A stretch of DNA of 39,847 nucleotides from Polaromonas sp. (GTDB lineage Bacteria; Pseudomonadota; Gammaproteobacteria; Burkholderiales; Burkholderiaceae_C). Shown piece by piece: positions 31,905 to 39,067 of this stretch (position 1 is the stretch's first letter; every line of letters begins with the position of its first letter). Below the pieces are notes generated by a model, which saw only the letters and a program-made list of their open reading frames with translations, was not told the DNA's origin and searched no databases. Both the position numbers and the translations under genes were made by a program. The stretch spans positions 1 through 39,847 of the forward strand of contig JANYGP010000074.1 in assembly GCA_025362315.1 (NCBI GenBank), read 5' to 3'.

Positions 31905-32282
31905 CTAGATGATCGGGAACTCCGTTAACTTTGAATGCGCCGCCCCTTCAAACAACTTGCTTATTCGATCCTTTTTTATTACTTGTGCAAAGGCAACATA
32001 CACCACTGCAAAAATCAATACTGTGCTGAAAAAGGCAAAACCGATCCACCCAGCTTGAAACCAGCGTATCGCAAACGACGCGAGAGCCCAACAAAAAGCA
32101 AACAGCAGATTGCCACTGGCCAGGAACACATTGCGTCGCCATGTGCGTGCGAACATGAGGTGTCCGAACAGCAATACTGCAAACGGGCTTGCAAGACTGA
32201 AAGACGCGACAAATGGCGCAAAGACCTGTCCGCCGCGATCAATCGTTAAAAAGCTTGTAGCAAATGCGGCCAGAAAGCACAT
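31905..32282 (-). CDS. Hypothetical small membrane protein, four helices
   Basis: A 125-residue frame not recognised as any family. It has about four hydrophobic segments: FLAAFATSFLTI, APFVASFSLASPFAVLLFGH, VFLASGNLLFAFCWALASFA and WIGFAFFSTVLIFAVVYVAF. The loop after the second contains RTWRRN, which would face the cytoplasm, and the tail is charged. Its base composition looks more AT-rich than the neighbouring genes and it lies in a patch with damaged genes, so it may be recently acquired. It is convergent with the LysR gene. No ribosome site is evident. Confidence 0.5.
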   Translation of the reverse strand: MCFLAAFATSFLTIDRGGQVFAPFVASFSLASPFAVLLFGHLMFARTWRRNVFLASGNLLFAFCWALASFAIRWFQAGWIGFAFFSTVLIFAVVYVAFAQVIKKDRISKLFEGAAHSKLTEFPII

Positions 32283-32345
32283 TGCTGTGATGGATGCTGT
32301 GGATGAAGGCGAGGAGATTTCATGTGGTCAAAATTTTTCTAAAGA

Positions 32346-32405
32346 GTGGGTTATCAGTGGGTTATCAGGGGTCAGATTCCAAATAAGCGTCTTATTCAGA
32401 TTTTT
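32346..32405. repeat. Tandem 11-bp repeat and small hairpin in AT-rich gap
   Basis: GTGGGTTATCA occurs twice in direct succession (32346-32356 and 32357-32367), followed by GGGGTCAGATTCC, a string resembling debris at transposase edges. Then AATAAG-CGT-CTTATT (32382-32396) forms a hairpin followed by a six-T run at 32400-32405, a weak terminator-like feature on the plus strand. No gene was found in 32283-32439. Confidence 0.4.
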
Positions 32406-32439
32406 TAGCCAATTATTTGTCTAGCCTTCACACAGCGGA

Positions 32440-32814
32440 TTAATTGTTCACCGGGTTGCATAAACCATCGTTCAAATTTTTGAAGTTGGTAAATTTTGAA
32501 GTTGGTAAATCTTGAAGGCTAGCCGGAATGTCACGACTGCCATGCAGCACGCGAACCAGTGCGATATGGCCGTCGCGTTCAATTTAAAACACCATCTGCG
32601 GGAAACGTTGGCAAGGCCAAAACCGTAAGCCAGGGATGTCGAGCGCGTGGGCGTCAGGCAACGAACCTGTCCCAGGGTGTCGCTGGATGTGTGAATACGC
32701 TTTTTCAAGTGCATCCAGAAAGCTCAACGCTACATGCGGCGCTTCAACTAGGTAGAAATCAAGCGCCTGCTCAACATCCCGGTCGGCTTGCTCCAGCCGT
32801 ACCAATGGTTTCAT
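32440..32814 (-). pseudogene. parE: ParE-family toxin gene interrupted by an in-frame TAA
   Basis: The frame from the ATG at 32812-32814 encodes a typical RelE/ParE toxin start (LVRLEQADRDVEQALDFYLV; ALEKAYSHIQRHPGTGS; GLRFWPCQRFPQMVF). It then meets TAA at 32584-32586. Continuing in the same frame past that stop gives IERDGHIALVRVLHGSRDIP and ASLQ, the normal end of ParE. In relatives the position of the stop is Tyr (FPYMVFY-type), so one base change from TAC or TAT made it. The 76-residue product lacks the C-terminal strand needed for ribosome or gyrase action. The open frame then runs on through a duplicated tail to TAA at 32440. The antitoxin gene ahead is intact and overlaps by ATGA. Confidence 0.8.
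32478..32509. repeat. 16-bp tandem duplication in the parE tail
   Basis: TTTTGAAGTTGGTAAA is repeated exactly at 32478-32493 and 32494-32509, with a partial third start (CTTGAAG). Because 16 is not a multiple of three, the duplication shifts the frame downstream of the ParE core. Confidence 0.6.
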
Positions 32815-33050
32815 GGCTGCTTGCGTTGCTCTGCCCGCTTGCGCAAACTCTGAAAGTAAGCTGCATCAACTTGCCCGGCGGCTGGGGACTCCAGACCTTT
32901 AAGCATCATGGCGCGCAGTTGGCTGCGGTCTTTGTCGCGCCGAATGAGTTCACGCACATACTCGCTTGAAGTGCCGTAACCCTCTTGGCTCACGCGCTGG
33001 TCAATGTAAGCCTTCATGCTGTCTGGCAAAGAAATGTTCACCGTGGTCAT
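32811..33050 (-). CDS. parD: ParD-family antitoxin
   Basis: A 79-residue antitoxin with the ParD/CopG ribbon-helix-helix start TTVNISLPDSMKAYIDQRVS and the second helix in GTSSEYVRELIRRDKDR. The C-terminal LRAMMLKGLESPAAGQVDAA, ending in FQSLRKRAEQRKQP, is the toxin-binding tail. It would bind its own promoter through the N-terminal domain and its toxin through the tail. It appears intact although the adjacent ParE gene is broken, leaving an orphan antitoxin that could still answer a related toxin elsewhere. Confidence 0.9.
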   Translation of the reverse strand: MTTVNISLPDSMKAYIDQRVSQEGYGTSSEYVRELIRRDKDRSQLRAMMLKGLESPAAGQVDAAYFQSLRKRAEQRKQP

Positions 33051-33089
33051 CGTGAAAGGCTAGCAGCTTTGGCAAATTTTGGCAAACAG

Positions 33090-33674
33090 TCAAACAGGCC
33101 AAAACACCCCGTTGTCATTGATCAGCGCATCCAGCGGCACATCATGCGGCTCGGGCTCCATGTCTGGCAAAAATCCATTCGTGTAACCCAGCCCCACCGT
33201 AAACGGCTTTGGCTGCAATGACGCCAGCGTGCGGTCATAAAAGCCGCCGCCATACCCCAGCCTGAAGCCCCCCGGGCCGTAGCCTACGCAGGGCACAAAC
33301 AGCAGCGTCGGCACAATGACTTCCGTGTCTTTGGGTTTGGGAATGCCGTAGGCGTCTTCTTCCATCGGGCAGCCCGGGTACCAGGCGTGAAAGGTTAAGG
33401 TTTTATGCACTTTGTCAACCACCGGCAGGCCTATGCGGCGCGGCTGGGGCTCATCAAGCAGTTCGCCGTCTTCCTTCCAGCGGTGCAGCGCGGGCAGCGG
33501 GTCAAACTCGCCCTTGATGGGCCAATACGCGCCAATGACCTCGTCGGTACGGCCAAACAGCCAGATGCGCATCACGCGTTGCAGCATATCGGCACGTTGC
33601 AGGCGGTCAGGCAGATTGAGACGTTCTTCAATCAGGGCTTTGCGCTTACTTTGTCGGTCAGTTAATTTGTCCAT
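33090..33674 (-). CDS. 5-formyltetrahydrofolate cyclo-ligase
   Basis: A 194-residue enzyme that converts 5-formyl-THF to 5,10-methenyl-THF using ATP. The N-terminus has RQSKRKALIEERLNLP, the substrate region IGAYWPIKGEFDPLPAL, and the C-terminal glycine-rich ATP/phosphate loop GPGGFRLGYGGGFYDRTL. The length matches the family. Its ATG at 33672-33674 is only nine bases from that of the divergent lytic transglycosylase gene, an arrangement that puts both promoters inside the opposing genes. Cytosolic one-carbon metabolism. Confidence 0.94.
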   Translation of the reverse strand: MDKLTDRQSKRKALIEERLNLPDRLQRADMLQRVMRIWLFGRTDEVIGAYWPIKGEFDPLPALHRWKEDGELLDEPQPRRIGLPVVDKVHKTLTFHAWYPGCPMEEDAYGIPKPKDTEVIVPTLLFVPCVGYGPGGFRLGYGGGFYDRTLASLQPKPFTVGLGYTNGFLPDMEPEPHDVPLDALINDNGVFWPV

Positions 33675-33683
33675 AATGTCTTG

Positions 33684-35693
33684 ATGCTATCCAAATTTCT
33701 TTGCACCTTCGTTATGGCTTCATTTTTGGGGCCTGTTGCCATGGCCCAGACCACAGCGGGCGACAGCCTGATTGTCGAGATGAATCAGGCGTTCAAGCGT
33801 GGCGACCGTAAAAAACTGTCGGCTCTGTTGCCCCAAGCCAAAAGCCACCCGCTGGAGCCCTATGCCGCGTACTGGGAGCTGAAAGCGCGACTCGATGAAG
33901 CCAGCGCACGCGAAGTACAAGACTTTTTTGCCCGCTACCCTGGCACTTACCAGGAAGACCGCCTGCGGGCAGACTGGCTGCTGCTGCTGGGCCAGCGGCG
34001 CGACTGGGCTGCGTTTGCTGCTGAATACCCGCAGTACCGCATGAATGACGACAAGGAAATACGTTGCTATGCACTGCTGGTCGAGCATCTGAAAAACCCA
34101 GCGCAAGACGCGCGCCTGTCAGACGAAGTGCGCAAAAACTGGCACGTCCAGCGCGATGCAGACGACGGCTGCCGGGCCGCCGCCGAGCGGCTGGTGGGCA
34201 CCAAAAACCTGAACGCGCAAGACGTGTGGCAAAAAGCGCGGCTGGCACTGGAAGCCAATCGACCACGCGCCGCACGTGAAGCAGTGGCCATCATCTCGCC
34301 TGAATCCGTCGGCATGGTGGCTGAACTGATCAACAGCCCGGCCAAATTTTTAAGTGAGAAAAACGTGGCGGTGCGCAACACCCGCAAAGAACTCATCACA
34401 CTGGCCTTGGTCAAAATGGCCAGCGCAGACCAGTCCGGGGCTGAAGGCGCAGCCAACATGATGGATGCCAAATGGGGCAACCAGCTCACCACCGAGGAGC
34501 GCAACTGGGTCTGGGGTCTGATAGGCAAGCAGACGGCCATCCGCCTGGGTACCGTGCCCGCCGCGGAGGCACTCAACTATTACAGCAAGGTCAGCAAAGA
34601 CACCGACCTGACCGACGACATGCTGGGCTGGAAGGTTCGCGCTGCGCTACGTGCGGGGGCACAACCGCGCTGGCGTGAGGTGCTGAGCGCCACCACCGCC
34701 ATGAGCGAAGCCGCCAAAGCAGAACCCGCCTGGGTGTACTGGCGGGCACGGGCACTGATGGCGACAACCCAGGCAGGCAACCACGAGGCCCTCGCGCTAT
34801 ACCAGTCCATCGCTTCAGTACGCGGCTTTTACGAGCAACTGGCACTGGAAGAACTGGGCCAGAAAATCACGGTGCCACCCAAGCCCGCACCCATCAGCAC
34901 GGAAGAAAAAGAAGCCGCGCGCCTGAACGCCGGGCTAAACCGCGCCGCCTACGCGATAGCAATTGGCCTGCGGCCAGAAGGCGTGCGGGAATGGAACTAC
35001 AGCACCAACCTGGCCCGCCCTGGCGGCATGAGCGACCGCGAGTTGCTGGCTGCGGCGCAATTTGCCTGCGACAAACAAATCTGGGACCGCTGCATCAACA
35101 CCAGCGAGCGCACCAAGGCCCTGATTGATCTCGAGCAGCGGTACCCGATGCCATTCAGGGAAGCGGTTGTAAAACGCGCGCAAAGCATCAACCTCGACCC
35201 GGCTTATGTTTATGGGCTGATCAGGCAAGAAAGCCGCTTCATCATGGACGCCCGCTCCGGCGTGGGTGCATCGGGCCTGATGCAAGTCATGCCCGCCACC
35301 GCCCGCGAGACAGCACGGCGCATCGGCATGGCGGGCTTCACAGCTGACCAGCTGACGGACCGCGACACCAACATAGCCATCGGTACCGGTTATTTAAAAC
35401 TGGTGCTGGACGACGTGGGTGGCTCCATGCCCATGGCAGCCGCAGCCTACAACGCCGGGCCGGGCCGGCCGAGAACATGGCGCGGACAGTCTGGCAGCCC
35501 GACGATAGAGGCCGCCATCTGGGCTGAAAGTGTGCCTTTTCTGGAAACCCGTGACTATGTGAAGAAAGTCCTGTCCAACAGCACCAATTACGCCGCCATC
35601 CTGACAGGCCAGCCACAGTCGCTGAAAGCAAGGCTGGGCACAGTAGGGCCACGGGATGCGAGCCAACCCGAGACCGACAAGACGCTTCCCTGA
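33684..35693 (+). CDS. slt: Soluble lytic murein transglycosylase (Slt70-like)
   Basis: A 669-residue periplasmic enzyme that cuts peptidoglycan between MurNAc and GlcNAc, forming 1,6-anhydro ends. The signal peptide is LSKFLCTFVMASFLGPVAMA. A long superhelical region of alpha hairpins (about 25-470) precedes the catalytic SLT domain (about 480-640): LIRQESRF with the catalytic Glu, GASGLMQVMPATA, IGTGYLKLVLDD and AAAYNAGPGRPR. Length is close to E. coli Slt (645). The ATG at 33684 is chosen; a TTG one codon earlier is possible. No clear ribosome site is seen. Confidence 0.95.
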   Translation: MLSKFLCTFVMASFLGPVAMAQTTAGDSLIVEMNQAFKRGDRKKLSALLPQAKSHPLEPYAAYWELKARLDEASAREVQDFFARYPGTYQEDRLRADWLLLLGQRRDWAAFAAEYPQYRMNDDKEIRCYALLVEHLKNPAQDARLSDEVRKNWHVQRDADDGCRAAAERLVGTKNLNAQDVWQKARLALEANRPRAAREAVAIISPESVGMVAELINSPAKFLSEKNVAVRNTRKELITLALVKMASADQSGAEGAANMMDAKWGNQLTTEERNWVWGLIGKQTAIRLGTVPAAEALNYYSKVSKDTDLTDDMLGWKVRAALRAGAQPRWREVLSATTAMSEAAKAEPAWVYWRARALMATTQAGNHEALALYQSIASVRGFYEQLALEELGQKITVPPKPAPISTEEKEAARLNAGLNRAAYAIAIGLRPEGVREWNYSTNLARPGGMSDRELLAAAQFACDKQIWDRCINTSERTKALIDLEQRYPMPFREAVVKRAQSINLDPAYVYGLIRQESRFIMDARSGVGASGLMQVMPATARETARRIGMAGFTADQLTDRDTNIAIGTGYLKLVLDDVGGSMPMAAAAYNAGPGRPRTWRGQSGSPTIEAAIWAESVPFLETRDYVKKVLSNSTNYAAILTGQPQSLKARLGTVGPRDASQPETDKTLP

Positions 35694-35714
35694 CATCCAG
35701 ACAGATCTCTGGTC

Positions 35715-35768
35715 GCTATTAAATAAATAGCTGCTCGCGCACGTATCCATTGGCCTACACGCATAAAA
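35715..35768 (+). repeat. Dispersed repeat copy F (intergenic)
   Basis: The plus strand reads AAATAGCTGCTCGCGCACG, then TATCCATTGGCCTACACG and ends in ATAAAAG. It is a diverged copy in the 133-base gap between the transglycosylase and NDUFA9-like genes, where it may lie in the promoter region. Confidence 0.6.
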
Positions 35769-35826
35769 GACACCCGAAAATGGCCTTTTTCGAGCGAAAA
35801 CCCGTCAAAACCGCTAAATTATCATC

Positions 35827-36771
35827 ATGAAAAAAATCCTCATCCTCGGCGGCACTGGTTTCGTGGGTCGTCACCTGTGTGAAAAGCTGGCCGAAGGCGA
35901 TTACCGCACCACCGTCCTGACCCGCAGGCGTTCAAACGCCCGGCATTTGCAGATGCTGCCGATGGTCGACGTGCTCGAAGGCTCGGCCCATGATGCGGCA
36001 ACACTCACGCCGCTGATGGCCGAGCATGATGCCGTCGTCAATCTGGTGGCCATCCTGCATGGCACCGAGGCTGCTTTTGACAAAGCGCATGTGCAGTTGC
36101 CTTCGGCGCTGGTCAAAGCCTGCGCCGCCGCCGGGCAGCGACGCATCGTTCATGTCAGCTCACTCGGTGCAGATGTGAATGCGCCGTCGATGTATCAGCG
36201 CAGCAAGGCGCGCGGTGAAGCGGTGCTGCTCAGCTCTGGCCTGGACATCAGCGTGTTGCGGCCCAGCGTGATTTTTGGCGCTGAAGACAAGTTTTTAAAC
36301 ACCTTTGCGTCGCTGCAAAAGCTGTTTCCGTTCATCCCGCTGGCGGGCAGTACAGCCCGGTTTCAACCTGTGTGGGTGGAAGACGTGGCGACGGCTCTGG
36401 TCAAGTGCATTGAAGACAAATCAACGATTGGCCAGACGTATGAAGCCTGCGGCCCGGAGGTTTTCATGCTCAAGCAACTGGTGCAACTGGCGGGCCAGTA
36501 CAGTGGCCATGAAAAGCCCATCATCGGCCTGCCTGACGCGCTGGCACGCATTCAAGCCGCGCTGATGGAGCTCGCACCCGGTGAACCCATCATGAGCCGC
36601 GACAATCTGGACGCGATGAAGGTTGACAATATTTCAGGCGGCACACTGACTGGCCTGCAAGCCTTGGGCATCATGCCATCCGCGCTAGGTGCCGTGGTAC
36701 CGTTTTATCTGGGTGCGCAGGGCCTGCGCAGCGGCTTGATGGCCAAACGAAAAACGGCAGGCAGGTTTTAG
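35827..36771 (+). CDS. NDUFA9-like atypical SDR (complex I-associated family)
   Basis: A 314-residue NAD(P)-binding protein with GGTGFVGRHL at residues 8-17, a core resembling nucleoside-diphosphate-sugar epimerases, VVNLVAILHG, HVSSLGAD, MYQRSKARGE (Tyr and Lys retained) and SVLRPSVIFG. This pattern is typical of the bacterial proteins grouped with the eukaryotic complex I subunit NDUFA9. In bacteria the role is unsettled (quinone or lipid-linked reductase, or assembly). It appears monocistronic; copy F of the repeat lies just upstream. Confidence 0.88.
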   Translation: MKKILILGGTGFVGRHLCEKLAEGDYRTTVLTRRRSNARHLQMLPMVDVLEGSAHDAATLTPLMAEHDAVVNLVAILHGTEAAFDKAHVQLPSALVKACAAAGQRRIVHVSSLGADVNAPSMYQRSKARGEAVLLSSGLDISVLRPSVIFGAEDKFLNTFASLQKLFPFIPLAGSTARFQPVWVEDVATALVKCIEDKSTIGQTYEACGPEVFMLKQLVQLAGQYSGHEKPIIGLPDALARIQAALMELAPGEPIMSRDNLDAMKVDNISGGTLTGLQALGIMPSALGAVVPFYLGAQGLRSGLMAKRKTAGRF

Positions 36772-36869
36772 ACACTGTCTGCCCCGACGCATCAATTTCG
36801 CCGATTTTTTGCATCAATCAGCTAGAAATGCTGCGCTAGCATGAGCACCTTGCGAACAAGGAACGAACC

Positions 36870-37562
36870 ATGCTCAAACTCTACATCGGCAACAAAAACT
36901 ACTCATCCTGGTCCATGCGGCCTTGGGTCTTGCTGAAGCAAGCGGGTGTCCCGTTTGAAGAGGTCAAAGTACGCTTTGACTCTTTTGACAGCGGTTCTGT
37001 TTTTCGCAAAACAATGGATGCGCTGACGCCTGTAGGCAAAGTCCCGTTGCTGGTTGATGACGGCTTTACCGTGTGGGACACGCTGGCGATTGCCGAATAC
37101 CTGGCCGAGAAATTTCCAGACAAAAACCTGTGGCCGCAAAACGTTCAAGCCAGGGCCAGAGCGCGCAGCATCTGCGCTGAAATGCACAGTGGTTTTGGTG
37201 CGCTGCGCTCGGCCTGCCCCATGAATATCGAGGCCAGCCTGCCCGAAATGGGCCAACTGATCTGGCGCGACAAACCCGCTGTTCGGGCCGACGTAGCACG
37301 CATTGTGGCCATGTGGGACGAACTGCTGACCCAGCAAGAACCACATAAAAGCCCCATGCTGTTTGGCTCCTTTAGCATCGCCGACGCTTACTTTGCGCCA
37401 GTCGCCATGCGCCTGAAAACCTACGCATTGCCTGTGCCTGCCAGCATCACCGCCTATATCGCCAGGCTGTGCGCCGCACCCGGCGTGAAGGCGTGGACAG
37501 ATGACGCGCTGCTTGAAAACGACTTTCGGGACTTTGAAGAGCCGTACCGGCTTAGCCACTAA
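36870..37562 (+). CDS. Glutathione S-transferase family protein
   Basis: A 230-residue cytosolic GST. The thioredoxin-fold N-terminus has LYIGNKNYSSWSMRPWVLLK, where the Ser cluster supplies the glutathione-activating residue, the cis-Pro motif GKVPLLVDDG and the Glu/Ser-type site reading WDTLAIAEYLAEKFP. The helical C-terminal domain has SIADAYFAPVAMRLKTY. It conjugates or reduces electrophiles with glutathione; substrate unknown. It follows the NDUFA9-like gene after 98 bases that contain two GCATCAAT direct repeats (36789 and 36811). Confidence 0.93.
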   Translation: MLKLYIGNKNYSSWSMRPWVLLKQAGVPFEEVKVRFDSFDSGSVFRKTMDALTPVGKVPLLVDDGFTVWDTLAIAEYLAEKFPDKNLWPQNVQARARARSICAEMHSGFGALRSACPMNIEASLPEMGQLIWRDKPAVRADVARIVAMWDELLTQQEPHKSPMLFGSFSIADAYFAPVAMRLKTYALPVPASITAYIARLCAAPGVKAWTDDALLENDFRDFEEPYRLSH

Positions 37563-37589
37563 AACTTAGCGACCGCTAAACTCAAGGCC

Positions 37590-38861
37590 ATGGAAATCTT
37601 CATGGTCGGTGGTGCAGTTCGCGATGCCTTGCTCGGCTTGTCTGTGCAAGACCGCGACTGGGTAGTCGTGGGCAGCACACCTGAAGAGCTGGTGGCGCGC
37701 GGCTTTTTACCCGTTGGTAAAGACTTTCCGGTTTTCCTCCACCCGACCACCAAAGAAGAATACGCGCTGGCCCGTACCGAACGTAAAATAACGCGGGGTT
37801 ACCACGGCTTTGCCGTGCATGCGGCGCCTGACGTGACGCTGGAGCAAGACCTGGCGCGGCGTGACCTGACTATCAATTCAATAGCTGCTTGCGCATTGAT
37901 AGATTGGTCTACCGAGCAATTTGGCACTGAGGTTGATTTGAATCCTGCCAACCTGATAGACCCTTATGGCGGTCAGCGCGACATCACAGGCAAAGTGCTG
38001 CGCCATGTGACAGATGCCTTCCGCGAAGACCCGGTGCGAATCCTGCGGGTGGCGCGTTTTGCGGCACGCTTTACCGACTTCAACGTTGCGCCAGAGACGA
38101 TGCAACTCATGCAGGACATGGTGACAGATGGTGAAGCCGATGCACTGGTGGCCGAGCGGGTATGGCAAGAGCTGTCGCGAGGGCTGATGGAAGCCAAGCC
38201 ATCGCGCATGTTTGAGGTGCTGCGCGAATGTGGCGCGCTACAAAAACTGCTGCCCGAGGTTGACCGACTCTGGGGCGTACCCCAGCGTGCGGACTACCAC
38301 CCTGAAATTGATACCGGCGTACACCTGATGATGGTGTTAGACATGGCCGCGCAGCTTCAAGCCCCCCTGCCCGTGCGCTTTGCCTGCCTGATGCATGACC
38401 TGGGCAAAGGCACGACGCCCGCAGACATCTTGCCTAAACACATCGGCCATGAACTGCGCAGTGCCAAGCTTTCAAAAGCAGTCTGCGAACGGCTGCGTGT
38501 ACCCGTTGAATGCCGCGAGCTGGCCGATGTGGTGGCGATGGAACACGGCAATATTCACCGCAGCGCGGAGTTTGGCGCAGCAGCCCTGATACGGCTGCTA
38601 GAGCGCTGCGACGCATTCCGCAAGCCGCAGCGCTTTGCCGATGTGCTACTGGCCTGTGAGTGCGATGCGCGGGGGCGGCTGGGCTTGCATGACTCTGCTT
38701 ACCCACAGCGCCAGCGTCTGGCAGAGGTGCTGAAAGCGGCGCAATCCGTCGTGACCAGCGTGATTGCCGAAGCAGCGCTTGCTGAAGGGCTGGACGGCAA
38801 GCAGATTGGTGAGCGGGTGCATGCAGCCCGGGTAGCGGCTGTAGCGGACTACATCAAATAA
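37590..38861 (+). CDS. cca: Multifunctional CCA tRNA nucleotidyltransferase
   Basis: A 423-residue enzyme that adds or repairs the 3' CCA of tRNA. It opens with MEIFMVGGAVRDALLG, has DRDWVVVGSTPEEL with the two catalytic Asp residues, RTERKITRGYHGF, RRDLTINSIA, the NTP-selecting RILRVARFAARF, and a C-terminal HD domain (GVHLMMVLDMA; CLMHDLGKGTTP) with phosphatase/phosphodiesterase activity as in E. coli Cca. Residues about 95-112 (IAACALIDWSTEQFG) come from dispersed repeat copy G. They lengthen the loop between TINSIA and LIDPYGGQRD. ATG 37590 is chosen because it gives the usual start; it lies 27 bases after the GST gene, possibly cotranscribed. Confidence 0.95.
   Translation: MEIFMVGGAVRDALLGLSVQDRDWVVVGSTPEELVARGFLPVGKDFPVFLHPTTKEEYALARTERKITRGYHGFAVHAAPDVTLEQDLARRDLTINSIAACALIDWSTEQFGTEVDLNPANLIDPYGGQRDITGKVLRHVTDAFREDPVRILRVARFAARFTDFNVAPETMQLMQDMVTDGEADALVAERVWQELSRGLMEAKPSRMFEVLRECGALQKLLPEVDRLWGVPQRADYHPEIDTGVHLMMVLDMAAQLQAPLPVRFACLMHDLGKGTTPADILPKHIGHELRSAKLSKAVCERLRVPVECRELADVVAMEHGNIHRSAEFGAAALIRLLERCDAFRKPQRFADVLLACECDARGRLGLHDSAYPQRQRLAEVLKAAQSVVTSVIAEAALAEGLDGKQIGERVHAARVAAVADYIK
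37875..37914 (+). repeat. Dispersed repeat copy G, in frame inside cca
   Basis: The plus strand reads CAATAGCTGCTTGCGCATT, followed by AGATTGGTCTACCG and later a weak TTTG. The first half is a perfect match to copies B and D, the second half is diverged. It encodes SIAACALIDWST in the same frame as the copies in glmU and the SDR gene. Confidence 0.65.
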
Positions 38862-38865
38862 TTTG

Positions 38866-39060
38866 CTAGATGATTTGCGAGACCAGGCTGGCAATCAAAC
38901 TCAGCAAAATGGTCGTGGTCAGCGGGATATAGCGCTCCTTGCCAAACAGCTTGAAGCGCAAGTCACCCGGCAGTTTGCCAAAGCCCAGCTTGTTAAGCCA
39001 CGGCGTTAGGGCACTGATAAATACCAACATCAGGAAAATGACGATCATCCAGCGAATCAT
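38866..39060 (-). CDS. DUF2905 small membrane protein
   Basis: A 64-residue protein: MIRWMIVIFLMLVFISALTP forms the first helix, then WLNKLGFGKLPGDLRFKLFG with the family GKLPGD motif, and a second helix TTTILLSLIASLVSQII. DUF2905 proteins are widespread two-helix membrane proteins of unknown function. It is convergent with cca, four bases apart, and begins seven bases after the MidA-like stop, so it is probably in the same operon as that gene. Confidence 0.88.
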   Translation of the reverse strand: MIRWMIVIFLMLVFISALTPWLNKLGFGKLPGDLRFKLFGKERYIPLTTTILLSLIASLVSQII

Positions 39061-39067
39061 GGTTGCC

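Noticed and set aside
36811..36842. Possible eighth repeat copy or hairpin (GCTAG...CTAGC) before the GST gene
   Set aside because: It lacks the TGCTTGCGC and GGGCTACAGG blocks, and the stem is only five base pairs.
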